Shown here piece by piece: positions 26,080-34,591 of a DNA stretch of 64,000 bases. The DNA is from Plantactinospora endophytica (GTDB lineage: Bacteria; Actinomycetota; Actinomycetes; Mycobacteriales; Micromonosporaceae). The notes under the pieces are model-generated. The model worked only from the letters and a program-made list of their open reading frames with translations. It was not told the origin of the DNA and did not search any database. The position numbers and the translations under genes are program-made. The DNA lies in contig NZ_BONW01000012.1 of NCBI RefSeq assembly GCF_016862915.1, positions 124,001-188,000 on the forward strand. The letters run 5' to 3'. The stretch's first letter is position 1. Each line of letters starts with the position of its first letter.

Positions 26080-26679
26080 ATGCCTGGACCGAACGCCGCC
26101 CGCCGCAACGAACGGTCGCGTCGGGCGATCCTCACCGCCGCGCTCGAACTGCTGGCCGAGACCAGCTACCCCGACCTGACCGTGGAGGCGATCGCCGCCC
26201 GGGCCGGCGTCGGCAAACAGACCATCTACCGCTGGTGGCGCGGCAAGGGCGGGGTGATCCTGGAGGCTCTGGTGGACGCCACCGACGCCGACGGCGAACC
26301 CCGGCTACCCGACACCGGCGACCTCGGCGCCGACCTGCGTACCGTGCTCAGGGCCATCGTCGCCGAGTTCGCCGACCCCCGGCTGTCCGCCACCACCCGG
26401 GCGCTGACCATCGAGACCCTGGCCGACGACACGCTCGCCGCCCAGGTCCGCGACCAGATCCTGCGGCCACAGCTCGACGCGGTGAAGGTCCGGCTGCGGG
26501 CCGGGCAGGACGCCGGCCAGGTCCGCACCGACGTCGACCTGGACCAGGTCGTCGAACTCCTCGTCGGCCCGGTCTACCACCGCTGGCTGCTGCGCACCGG
26601 GCCGCTCACCGACGACTACGCCGACGGCCTGGTGGCACTCGCGCTGGCCGCCACCAGCCCGCCGGAGAGGCCCGGGTGA
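26080..26679 (+). CDS. TetR/AcrR family transcriptional regulator
   Basis: This 199-residue protein has an N-terminal Tet[20 protein letters not shown], followed by [24 protein letters not shown]. The C-terminal ligand-binding region includes [16 protein letters not shown], typical of the TetR_C_11-like group. It is divergent from the glycosyltransferase, with two matching palindromes in the gap, so it probably represses both genes and is released by the acceptor drug or its product. Its last codons lie in a 35-bp sequence that is repeated 74 bp downstream. Confidence 0.92.
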   Translation: MPGPNAARRNERSRRAILTAALELLAETSYPDLTVEAIAARAGVGKQTIYRWWRGKGGVILEALVDATDADGEPRLPDTGDLGADLRTVLRAIVAEFADPRLSATTRALTIETLADDTLAAQVRDQILRPQLDAVKVRLRAGQDAGQVRTDVDLDQVVELLVGPVYHRWLLRTGPLTDDYADGLVALALAATSPPERPG

Positions 26680-26779
26680 CAGCCGCCAACCGCCGGTCGG
26701 GGCGGAACGCCCAGCGGTCGGCAGCGCGGGCCGGTGCGGGGAAGCCCGGGTGACAGCCGCTAACTGCCGGTCGGGGCGG
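26671..26779. repeat. 35-bp direct repeat spanning the tails of tetR and carbonic anhydrase
   Basis: Copies at 26671-26705 and 26745-26779 begin CCCGGGTGACAGCCGC and match at 33 of 35 bases. Copy 1 contains the tetR stop codon; copy 2 contains the last codons and stop of the convergent carbonic anhydrase gene. The period is 74 bp. This looks like a short tandem duplication that reshaped one of the two gene ends. Confidence 0.8.
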
Positions 26780-27395
26780 CGCCGGAGACGGTGACGGTGA
26801 CCCGGCCGTCCGCCAGCCGGTAGAACATGCCGACGACGTCGCACCGGCCGGCGGCGACCGCGTCGGCCAGCTCGGTGTCCGGCCGGGTGATCGTCTCCAC
26901 GGTGTGCTGGGTGTGGATCGCGGAGATCCCGGCGTCGTCGGTGACCTGCCGGGCGTCCGCAGTCGCGATGCTCGGGGTCACCCGTTCCACGATCGCCCCC
27001 AGGTTCCGGCCGGGCAGCCGGCTGCCGTCCAACGCCGCCCGGGTCGCCTGGATCGCACCGCAGGAGTCGTGGCCGAGTACCACCACCAGCGGCGCGCCGA
27101 GCACGACCACGCCGTACTCGATGCTGGCGGTCACCTCGGGGCCGACGATGTGCCCGGCGGTGCGGACCACGAACAGGTCCCCCAGCCCTCGATCGAAGAT
27201 GATCTCGGCGGCGAGCCGGGAGTCGGAACAGCCGAACACCACCGCGAACGGCCGCTGCGCGGCGGCGACCACGGCCCGGTGCTCGGCATCCTGGTGCGGA
27301 TGGATCCGGGTACCGGTGACGAACCGCTCGTTACCGGCCAGCAACTCGTCGAGTGCTTCGGCCGGGGTCGCCGGGCGGTGGTCCAGGTAAGCCAT
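26760..27395 (-). CDS. Beta-class carbonic anhydrase
   Basis: This 211-residue zinc enzyme interconverts CO2 and bicarbonate. The zinc ligands and catalytic dyad are visible: CSDSR (cysteine, with the Asp-Arg pair) and, about 55 residues later, GHDSCGA (histidine and cysteine). FVVRTAGHIVGPEVTASIEY is the usual segment between. ATG at 27395 has AAAGGGGA before it. The last residues PTGS come from a repeated segment shared with the neighbouring tetR tail. Confidence 0.94.
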   Translation of the reverse strand: MAYLDHRPATPAEALDELLAGNERFVTGTRIHPHQDAEHRAVVAAAQRPFAVVFGCSDSRLAAEIIFDRGLGDLFVVRTAGHIVGPEVTASIEYGVVVLGAPLVVVLGHDSCGAIQATRAALDGSRLPGRNLGAIVERVTPSIATADARQVTDDAGISAIHTQHTVETITRPDTELADAVAAGRCDVVGMFYRLADGRVTVTVSGAAPTGS

Positions 27396-27653
27396 GACGT
27401 CCCCTTTTGTCGACGGCACCACCTGCGGCGGTGGTGAGCGAGGTCGGCGCCTTCGGCGACCTGAAACACGTACCGATCAGATATCACGGATCAGCCCCGC
27501 CAGTCCGCTCCGGCGGGGCCGAGCGTGAGCGACGGAACACCGGACCGGCCGGCGGAGACGACCACCGACCCGAGCGGTACCCGACACGTTACGGCCGGCC
27601 ACCGGCACCGGCCGGTCGCGACGCGGCCGGAGCGGATCAATAGGGTGACAACC

Positions 27654-28649
27654 GTGACCTACCTTCCCGCGGACGACCGCTACGACTCGATGACCTACCG
27701 CCGGGCCGGCCGCAGCGGCCTCCGGCTCCCCGCCATCTCGCTCGGCCTCTGGCACAACTTCGGCGACGAGCGGCCGTGGCAGCAGCAGCGGGACATCTGC
27801 CGCCGGGCGTTCGACCTCGGGGTGACGCACTTCGACCTGGCCAACAACTACGGCCCGCCGGCCGGCTCCGCCGAGGAGAACTTCGGCCGGACCCTCGCCG
27901 CCGACCTCGGCCCGTACCGCGACGAGCTGGTCATCTCCACCAAGGCCGGCTACTACATGTGGCCCGGCCCGTACGGCGAATGGGGCTCCCGCAAGTACCT
28001 GGTGTCGTCGCTGGACCAGTCGCTGCGCCGGATGGGCCTCGACTACGTCGACGTCTTCTACCACCACCGGCCCGACCCGGACACCCCGCTCGAAGAGACG
28101 ATGGCGGCACTGGACGCCGTCGTACGCGCCGGCAAGGCCCTCTACGTCGGGCTGTCGAACTACACCTCCGAGCAGACCCGGCAGGCGGCCGCGATCCTGG
28201 AACGACTCGGTACGCCGCTGCTGATCTCGCAGCCGTCGTACTCGATGCTCAACAGGTGGACCGAGGCGGACCGGCTGCTGGACACCCTCGAAGAGGTCGG
28301 CGCCGGCTGCATCGCCTACAGCCCGCTCGCCCAGGGCGTGTTGACCGACCGCTACCTGGACGGGATTCCGGCCGACTCGCGGATCCGGACCAGCGTCTTC
28401 CTCAACGAGACCGACCTCGACGAGACGACGATGGCCACCGTCCGGGCGCTGCACGACATCGCCGGACGGCGCGGCCAGACCCTGGCCCAGCTCGCGCTCG
28501 CCTGGGCGCTGCGGGACCCCCGGATGACCAGCCTGATCATCGGCGCCAGCAGCGTCGCCCAGCTCGAGGCGAACGTCGCCGCCCTGGACAACCTGACTCT
28601 CACCGACAGCGAACTCACCGAGATCGGCGGGCACCTCACCGCCGGCTGA
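27654..28649 (+). CDS. Aldo/keto reductase (YghZ/L-glyceraldehyde 3-phosphate reductase-like)
   Basis: This 331-residue NADPH-dependent oxidoreductase is a TIM barrel. The N terminus YDSMTYRRAGRSGLRLP and SLGLWHNFG closely resemble E. coli YghZ. Further motifs are FDLANNYGPPAGSAEENFG with the catalytic Asp and Tyr, STKAGYYMWPGPYGEWGS with the catalytic lysine, FYHHRPDPDTP and the cofactor segment LIIGASSVAQLEAN. GTG at 27654 is chosen by alignment with YghZ; GTG at 27645 is close by. YghZ acts on L-glyceraldehyde 3-phosphate and methylglyoxal. It stands alone. Confidence 0.9.
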   Translation: MTYLPADDRYDSMTYRRAGRSGLRLPAISLGLWHNFGDERPWQQQRDICRRAFDLGVTHFDLANNYGPPAGSAEENFGRTLAADLGPYRDELVISTKAGYYMWPGPYGEWGSRKYLVSSLDQSLRRMGLDYVDVFYHHRPDPDTPLEETMAALDAVVRAGKALYVGLSNYTSEQTRQAAAILERLGTPLLISQPSYSMLNRWTEADRLLDTLEEVGAGCIAYSPLAQGVLTDRYLDGIPADSRIRTSVFLNETDLDETTMATVRALHDIAGRRGQTLAQLALAWALRDPRMTSLIIGASSVAQLEANVAALDNLTLTDSELTEIGGHLTAG

Positions 28650-28819
28650 CCGTCCCGCTTCCCCGGCGACGTCGCCCGCACCGTCGCGCCGGCCCGGGAA
28701 CCGCGGGAACTCACCCGCTGGTCCTCCCGGGCCGGCCGGCCCGGTTTCCGACATCGAGCCAAGTCGGATCTTGAGCACACCATGGGACGGCGAAATTCCG
28801 CTGGCTAGCTTTGCCGGCT

Positions 28820-30373
28820 ATGGGGGACAACAGAACAGTACCGGCGATCATTGTCGGATGTGGACCGACCGGAGCGACCGCCGCGCTCGAACTGGCGCAC
28901 TATTCCATTCCGTCCATTGTGCTCGACTCGGGCGCCGACCGGCCGCAGGGATCACGCGCGATCGCCATTCACCGCACCGCGCTGGCAGTCTGGGAGAAAC
29001 TCGGCTGCGTCGAGCCGATGCTGGCGCGAGGCATCGCCTGGCGTACCCGGAAAACCTATTACCGGCAGCACGAGATGCAGACCCAGACCGCAACCGCACC
29101 GGCACCCGGAGAACTACCGCCCTTCCTCAACCTGCCGCAGCACGAAACCGAACACCACCTGCTGGCGGCGATGGCCCGTTCACCCCTGGTCGACCTGCGC
29201 TGGCAGCACACCGTGGTCGGCCTGCACCAGGACGCCGACGGGGTCACCGTCACCGCGCGGACACCGTCCGGCCCAGTGTCGATCCGGGGCCGATACCTAC
29301 TCGCCTGCGACGGCGCCCGCAGCGCCACCCGCAAACTGCTCGGGCTCGACTTCCCGGGCCGGACGTACCCGGACCGGTTCCTTATCGCCGACATCCGCGC
29401 GAAACTGCCCTTTCCGGCTGAGCCACGGTTCTTCTTCGACCACCCCGCCAACCCCGGGCACAACATCCTCGTCCACCCGCAGCCGGACGACGTGTGGCGC
29501 GTCGACTGGCAACTCGGCGGCGACGCAACCGTCGAGGACGAGCGCTCCCCCGAGGCGATGGACAACCGAATTCGGGCGCTGATCGGGGACCTGCCGTACG
29601 AGCTGGTGTGGTTGACCGACTACCGCTTCCACCAGCGTCTGCTGCGCCGACTCCGACACGGCCGGATCTTCCTGCTCGGGGACGCCGCGCACCTGGTCGC
29701 GCCGTTCGGGGCACGGGGCATGAACGGCGCCATCCACGACGTGGAGAACCTGTGCTGGAAGCTCGCCTACGTGCTGACCGGCCGTGCCGGGCCGGACCTG
29801 CTCGAGACGTACCAGACCGAACGCTGGGCGGCGCAGCGGCACAACCAGGAGGTCACCGAGGCCACCATGCGGTTCATGGCACCCCGGACCCGCTGGCAGC
29901 GGCTGCGCCGGAACGTGATCCTGCGACTGCGACTGCGGCGGCTCGTCGACAGCGGCAGAATGAGCACGCCGTACACGTACACCACGTCACCGCTGTCCCT
30001 GCCCGACGACGGAGGGAACTGGGACGGGGCGCCGGCGCTCGGATCCAAGCTGGTACCGGCGGATCCGGACGTACGCCGACGACTCGGGCACGGCTTCACA
30101 GCCCTGTACTCCTCGCCCGACCCGGTCGACGCCGTCGGTGTCGTGACGATGCCGCCCGACGAGGTGTCGCCACCGGGCACCTGCTACCTACTGCGGCCGG
30201 ACGGACACGTCGCGGCACGGCGACGGGACATCGCACCCGCCGACCTGCCCGCCCTGGTACGGACGGTGCTAGGCGAGCCGGTCCCGCACACCCTGGCTCA
30301 GCACGGCCACGTCGGTGGCCACGTTGACCATGACGAAGCCCTGCTCGAGCCGCTCGGCGGCCGCCTCGGGTGA
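28820..30373 (+). CDS. FAD-dependent aromatic monooxygenase (PHBH/MhpA-type)
   Basis: This 517-residue flavoprotein shows the class A hydroxylase motifs: GxGxxG-like VGCGPTGATAALELA at the N terminus, CDGARSATR (the DG motif) and GRIFLLGDAAHLVAPFGARGMN (the GD motif). A C-terminal thioredoxin-like region ends near CYLLRPDGHVAARRR. A TAGCTT -10-like box ends 9 bases before the ATG, so a leaderless transcript is possible. Codon use in the first 150 bases is less GC-rich than in neighbouring genes. The last 35 codons run antisense through the end of the convergent aldolase gene, which suggests a lost stop codon. The substrate is probably a phenol. Confidence 0.9.
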   Translation: MGDNRTVPAIIVGCGPTGATAALELAHYSIPSIVLDSGADRPQGSRAIAIHRTALAVWEKLGCVEPMLARGIAWRTRKTYYRQHEMQTQTATAPAPGELPPFLNLPQHETEHHLLAAMARSPLVDLRWQHTVVGLHQDADGVTVTARTPSGPVSIRGRYLLACDGARSATRKLLGLDFPGRTYPDRFLIADIRAKLPFPAEPRFFFDHPANPGHNILVHPQPDDVWRVDWQLGGDATVEDERSPEAMDNRIRALIGDLPYELVWLTDYRFHQRLLRRLRHGRIFLLGDAAHLVAPFGARGMNGAIHDVENLCWKLAYVLTGRAGPDLLETYQTERWAAQRHNQEVTEATMRFMAPRTRWQRLRRNVILRLRLRRLVDSGRMSTPYTYTTSPLSLPDDGGNWDGAPALGSKLVPADPDVRRRLGHGFTALYSSPDPVDAVGVVTMPPDEVSPPGTCYLLRPDGHVAARRRDIAPADLPALVRTVLGEPVPHTLAQHGHVGGHVDHDEALLEPLGGRLG

Positions 30374-31027
30374 CGAGCAGTAGATCCCTGCCGGCAGCCC
30401 GGCCGCCGTGGCCGCACGCAGGATCTCGTCCAACGCCCGGCGGAAGTCCGGATCGCGGCTGTCCGAATCCGGACCGAGGCCCAGCGAGATCGCGAGGTCG
30501 ACGGGGCCGACGAAGACGCCGTCGAGTCCCGGCACACCACAGATCTCGTCGAGGTGCTCCAGTGCCGCACGGTTCTCGATCTGCACCATCGCGATCGTCT
30601 GCTCGTTGGCGATACGCAGGTAGTCCGGCGCGGCCACGTCGAAGGCGAGCCCCGCCCAGGCACTGCCGAAGCTGCGCTGCCCGACCGGCGGGAACTTCGC
30701 CGCCGCCACGAACGCCTCCGCCTCGGCGCGAGTGTTGACCATCGGGCCGATCACGCCCCACGCACCCGCGTCCAGGGCCCGTTTGACGTTCTCCACACCC
30801 GGGCTCGCCAGCCGTACCAGCGGTGCCGGGCCACGAGCGTCGGCGATCGCCGCCACCATCCGGGTCATCGTCTCCGCACCCACCGGGGCGTGCTCGACGT
30901 CGACGACCAGCCAGTCCGCCGGCATCCGGGCCATCAGCCGGGCGGATTCCACGCTGGGCAACGCCAGCCAGACTCCGCGCACCGGCTCGCCCCGCCGCAT
31001 CCGATCCTTCAACGTGTTACCCCGCAT
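30269..31027 (-). CDS. HpcH/HpaI-family aldolase
   Basis: This 252-residue class II pyruvate aldolase resembles 4-hydroxy-2-oxoheptanedioate aldolase and 2-dehydro-3-deoxyglucarate aldolase. Motifs are GVWLALPS, DWLVVDVEHAPV, PLVRLAS, the GVIGPMVNTRAEAEAF segment, QIENRAALEHLDEI with the metal-binding Glu, and GVFVGPVDLAISLG with the metal-binding Asp. ATG at 31027 follows no strong ribosome-binding site. Its 3' end overlaps the end of the monooxygenase gene by 105 bp. A shared role in aromatic breakdown is plausible but not shown, since the genes are convergent. Confidence 0.9.
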   Translation of the reverse strand: MRGNTLKDRMRRGEPVRGVWLALPSVESARLMARMPADWLVVDVEHAPVGAETMTRMVAAIADARGPAPLVRLASPGVENVKRALDAGAWGVIGPMVNTRAEAEAFVAAAKFPPVGQRSFGSAWAGLAFDVAAPDYLRIANEQTIAMVQIENRAALEHLDEICGVPGLDGVFVGPVDLAISLGLGPDSDSRDPDFRRALDEILRAATAAGLPAGIYCSSPEAAAERLEQGFVMVNVATDVAVLSQGVRDRLA

Positions 31028-31211
31028 CCGGCCGAGCCTATACCCGGGTCGGCGGTCACCGGCGGGTCGATCGTGATGCCTGTTCCGGCGGTGAGCGGAG
31101 GGCAGGACGTCGGCGAGTCCGACCAACCGGGAGGACTATCTGGTGATGCGTCGGTCGCTTATCGTAGGCGTCGAAGGTCATCGGTGAACGCGTTGCAGGA
31201 GGGGCGGGTCG

Positions 31212-31673
31212 GTGACAGGCGTAGAGCTGATCATGGCGGCGTTGGTCGCCGGGGCAGGTGTGGGTGCGGGTGATGCGGCGAAGGCCGCGGTGCTCGATGC
31301 GTACACCGGGCTGCGGAATGTGCTCCGGCGTCGGTTGGCCGGCCGTCCTTCGGCGGTGCAGGTCCTGGATGCCGAGTCGACCGACCCTGAGGAGTGGCGG
31401 GCAAGACTGGGCGCGGAGTTGACCGTGGTCGGCGCCCACCACGACGAGGAAGTCCTGGCCATCGCCCGTCAACTGCTGGAACTGGCCGACCCGGCGGGGA
31501 TCCGGACCGGGAGGTACGACCTGGACCTACGTGGGGCGCAGCAGCCACAGGTCGGCGACAACAGCGTACGCATCGGCACCAGCTACGGCCCGGTCGCGGG
31601 CACGATGACGGGGCCGGTCACCGTGATGCTTTCCGGGCAGCCGCCGATCCCCCCACAATCGCCGGAGGCGTAG
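31212..31673 (+). CDS. Helical partner protein of an NLR pair, with C-terminal amyloid-like motif
   Basis: This 153-residue protein has no signal peptide. Residues 1-95 are helical and start VELIMAALVAGAGVGAGDAA, then AVLDAYTGLRNVLRRRL, a pattern I know from small actinobacterial proteins encoded next to NB-ARC/TPR genes (Bell-like domains). The C terminus (116-141) turns into a glycine- and beta-rich motif, VRIGTSYGPVAGTMTGPVTV. A related GVFNAPVTIFGSALA lies near the N terminus of the next gene product. This matches the arrangement of bacterial amyloid-signalling pairs, in which the NLR would seed its partner. GTG is the start. No enzymatic domain is visible. Confidence 0.65.
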   Translation: MTGVELIMAALVAGAGVGAGDAAKAAVLDAYTGLRNVLRRRLAGRPSAVQVLDAESTDPEEWRARLGAELTVVGAHHDEEVLAIARQLLELADPAGIRTGRYDLDLRGAQQPQVGDNSVRIGTSYGPVAGTMTGPVTVMLSGQPPIPPQSPEA

Positions 31674-31726
31674 CAGGGCCACCTGCCTCCGGTCGGTACA
31701 TCGCGGGCCCGACAGCCGGCAATAGT

Positions 31727-34465
31727 GTGGACAGCGGCCGAGCCGCCACCGCACCCGACCCCGGTCACATCGGGGTGTTCAACGCTCCGGTCACCATTTT
31801 CGGCTCCGCGCTGGCCGCGCAACCAGCACCGGTACGGGTGGTGCGGACCCTGCGGGCCGACGTCGCGACGTTCACCGGCCGTGCCGACCAGGTGCGAACG
31901 ATCACCGAAGCCATCGGGGACGCCGGAGGTGGGGTCGTGGCCATCCACGCCATCGACGGTATGCCGGGAGTCGGCAAAACCGCCCTTGCTGTGCACGTCG
32001 CCCACCAGCTCGTCGACCGGTACCCGGACGGTCAGCTCTTCGTCGACCTGCACGCCCACACCATCGACCACACCCCGGCCGATCCGGCCGACGTCCTGGC
32101 CGGGCTGCTGATGGCCACCGGCCTGTCCCCCGACCACATTCCCGACGGTCTCCAGGATCGCGCCGCGCGGTGGCGCGACCAGGCATTCGGGCGACGCATG
32201 CTGCTGGTCCTCGACAACGCCGCCACCGGCGACCAGGTTGCCCCGCTACTACCCGGATCGGGTTCGTGCATGGTTCTGGTCACCAGCCGCCGCCGGCTGA
32301 CCAGCCTGCGCCGCAGCTACGGCGCGACCCTGCTGCCGCTCGGGGTACTGCCCGAACCCGACGCCGTCGAGCTGTTCAGCCGGGTCTGCCCCCGACGCCT
32401 CCACGTCAACGAACACCCCGCAGTAGTCGACGTGGTACGGCTGTGTGGCCGGCTGCCGCTGGCCATCGCCATTCTCGCCGCAGGCATCGACCCGGACCAC
32501 GCCGATCCGGTCGGTGAGTTGGCCGATGAGCTGACGGCTGCCCAGGACCGGTTGGTCAACATCGACGAACGCCTTGACGACCGGGACATCGGGGTGGCGT
32601 CCGCGTTCACCCTGTCCTACCAACGCCTGACCGCCGACCAGCAACGCGTCCTGCGGCTGATCAGCCTCACCCCGGGCGCCGACGTCGACACCTTCGCCGC
32701 TGCGGCTCTGACCGACCTGCCCCTGGCGGTGGTCCGCCGGCACCTACGCAACCTGCACTCCCACCGCCTGTTGGAACACAGCACCGGGCAGCACCGGTAC
32801 CGCCTGCACGACCTGATCATCGCGTACGCCCGGGCGCAAGCCACCCCCGCCGAACAGGACGAGGCCGTCAGCCGGCTGGTCGACCACTACCAACATGTCG
32901 CCTACGTGGCCGCCGCGCGAATCCGCCTTCGCTCCTCACCGGCGCGTCGCACTGTGGTCCCGGCGACTAGCAGTCCGGTGCCCGACCTGCCCGACCCTGC
33001 CCGGGCCACCACATGGCTGCGCACCGAAAGGGCCAACCTGCTCGCCTGCATCGCGCACGCTCGACAACAACAAGATCACACCCGGACGGTCAGCCTCGCC
33101 GTCAGCCTTGCTCCACTGCTGGGCCTGGACGGGCCCTGGCCCGAGGCCATCGAACAACTGAATCACATCCTGGCCACCTGCCGAGATCTTGGTGACCTGC
33201 ACACGGAAGCCTGGGCGGTCGCCGAGCTCGGCGTCCTCCGGCGGATGATCGGGGAGTTCCCGCAGGCCACCGACGTACAGGAGCAGGCCCTGGCCAAATT
33301 CCGGGAGCTCGACAACCAGGTCGGCGAGGCGTGGTCCCTCGCCGAACTCGGTGTCCTCCGACGGTTTCTCGAGGAACTCCCGCAGGCCACCGACCTGCAG
33401 GAGCAGGCCCTGGCCAAATTCCGCAACCTCGGTAATCAGCACGGCGAGGCGTGGTCCCTCGCCGAGCTCGGCGTCCTCCGGCGGATGATCGGGGAGTTCC
33501 CGCAGGCCACCGACCTGCAGGAGCAGGCCCTGGCCAAATTCCGGGAGCTCGACAACCAGGTCGGCGAGGCGTGGTCCCTCGCCGAACTCGGCGTCCTTCG
33601 GCGAGAGGTCGGAGACTACGCCCAGGCTGCCGCTCTGATGGAGCAGGCCCTGACCCTGAGCCGGAACCTAGGCAACGGAATGGACGAGGCCTACATCCTT
33701 ACCATGCGCGGCGTCCTGTACAAGTTGGCCGGCGACTACACCCAGGCCGCCACGCTGCTGGAGCAGTCTATGACCATCAGTCGAGAACTCGGCGACCGCA
33801 ACCGCGAGGCATGGACCTGCGGCGAGCTGGGTCTCGTGCGGATGACGACCGGCGACTACACCCAGGCAGCCGCACTGATGGAGCAGGCCCTGACCACCTT
33901 CCGGGACCTCGGCAGTGGCCTCGGTCAGGCATGGCTCTACGCCGACCTGGGTGTCCTGCGACGGATGACCGGCGACTACGCCGCAGCCGCCACCCTGCTG
34001 GAGCAGTCCCTGGCCACCTTCCGGGGCCTGCCCAACAACTACGGTCAAGCATTCGCCCTCGCCAACCTGGGTGTCCTGCGACGGATAGCAGGGGACTACA
34101 TCCGCGCCGCCACGCTGCTGGACGAAGCCCTGACCGCCTTTCAGGACTCCGGCGACCGCAAACGCGAAGTGGAGATCCTCAACTATAAGGGCGATCTGCT
34201 GCGAGCCTCGGGTGAGCCTGGACAGGCGTACACCTGGCACGACCAGGCACTTCGACTGGCCCGGGACCTGGGCCAACCGCTCGACGAGGCGCGGGCCCTG
34301 GCAGGTATCGGCCGGTGCACCCTGGCCACCGGTGTCGCCGCCGGTCTCGGCGACCTGCAACACGCCTTGGCGATCTTTCAACGCCTGGGCGCCGCAGAAG
34401 CCCCCGAACTCGAAGCCGAACTCGAAGCCGAACTCGAAACCATCACCGACGCTTCCCGCCGATAG
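31727..34465 (+). CDS. NLR-like STAND ATPase: NB-ARC domain plus C-terminal TPR array
   Basis: This 912-residue protein has a short N-terminal motif region (14-28, GVFNAPVTIFGSALA) and an NB-ARC/STAND ATPase (about 45-330): P-loop GMPGVGKTAL (78-87), Walker B LLVLDNA, sensor VTSRRRL and GLPL-like CGRLPLAIAI. A winged-helix/linker follows, then at least nine 40-residue TPR units (about 495-830) of the pattern AELGVLRRMxGxxxQA. The C terminus is a run of ELEAELEAELE. GTG at 31727 is the first usable start after the upstream gene. In bacteria such pairs act in defence or signalling. A SARP-type regulator is less likely because no DNA-binding domain is present. Confidence 0.85.
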   Translation: MDSGRAATAPDPGHIGVFNAPVTIFGSALAAQPAPVRVVRTLRADVATFTGRADQVRTITEAIGDAGGGVVAIHAIDGMPGVGKTALAVHVAHQLVDRYPDGQLFVDLHAHTIDHTPADPADVLAGLLMATGLSPDHIPDGLQDRAARWRDQAFGRRMLLVLDNAATGDQVAPLLPGSGSCMVLVTSRRRLTSLRRSYGATLLPLGVLPEPDAVELFSRVCPRRLHVNEHPAVVDVVRLCGRLPLAIAILAAGIDPDHADPVGELADELTAAQDRLVNIDERLDDRDIGVASAFTLSYQRLTADQQRVLRLISLTPGADVDTFAAAALTDLPLAVVRRHLRNLHSHRLLEHSTGQHRYRLHDLIIAYARAQATPAEQDEAVSRLVDHYQHVAYVAAARIRLRSSPARRTVVPATSSPVPDLPDPARATTWLRTERANLLACIAHARQQQDHTRTVSLAVSLAPLLGLDGPWPEAIEQLNHILATCRDLGDLHTEAWAVAELGVLRRMIGEFPQATDVQEQALAKFRELDNQVGEAWSLAELGVLRRFLEELPQATDLQEQALAKFRNLGNQHGEAWSLAELGVLRRMIGEFPQATDLQEQALAKFRELDNQVGEAWSLAELGVLRREVGDYAQAAALMEQALTLSRNLGNGMDEAYILTMRGVLYKLAGDYTQAATLLEQSMTISRELGDRNREAWTCGELGLVRMTTGDYTQAAALMEQALTTFRDLGSGLGQAWLYADLGVLRRMTGDYAAAATLLEQSLATFRGLPNNYGQAFALANLGVLRRIAGDYIRAATLLDEALTAFQDSGDRKREVEILNYKGDLLRASGEPGQAYTWHDQALRLARDLGQPLDEARALAGIGRCTLATGVAAGLGDLQHALAIFQRLGAAEAPELEAELEAELETITDASRR
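33221..33600 (+). repeat. Near-identical tandem 120-bp repeats within the TPR region
   Basis: The TPR-coding DNA has a 120-bp period. Segments 33221-33360 and 33461-33600 (140 bp, 240 bp apart) differ at only 4 positions, while the unit between them is more diverged. Units after 33600 are degenerate. This pattern indicates recent duplication or gene conversion inside the sensor domain. Confidence 0.9.
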
Positions 34466-34591
34466 CTCCTCGGCGACACCGTCCTCCCCGGCCACGGCCC
34501 GGGAACAGCGGGAACCCACCCCGCCCGGCAGGCACCGCTCCGGACGCGGGCCCGTTCACCTGCCGGCGCCGAGAACACCGTGATTGATCGG

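Noticed and set aside
32900-34465. SARP/AfsR-type transcriptional activator instead of an NLR
   Set aside because: NB-ARC and TPR domains are shared with AfsR, but the N-terminal winged-helix and BTAD domains are missing.
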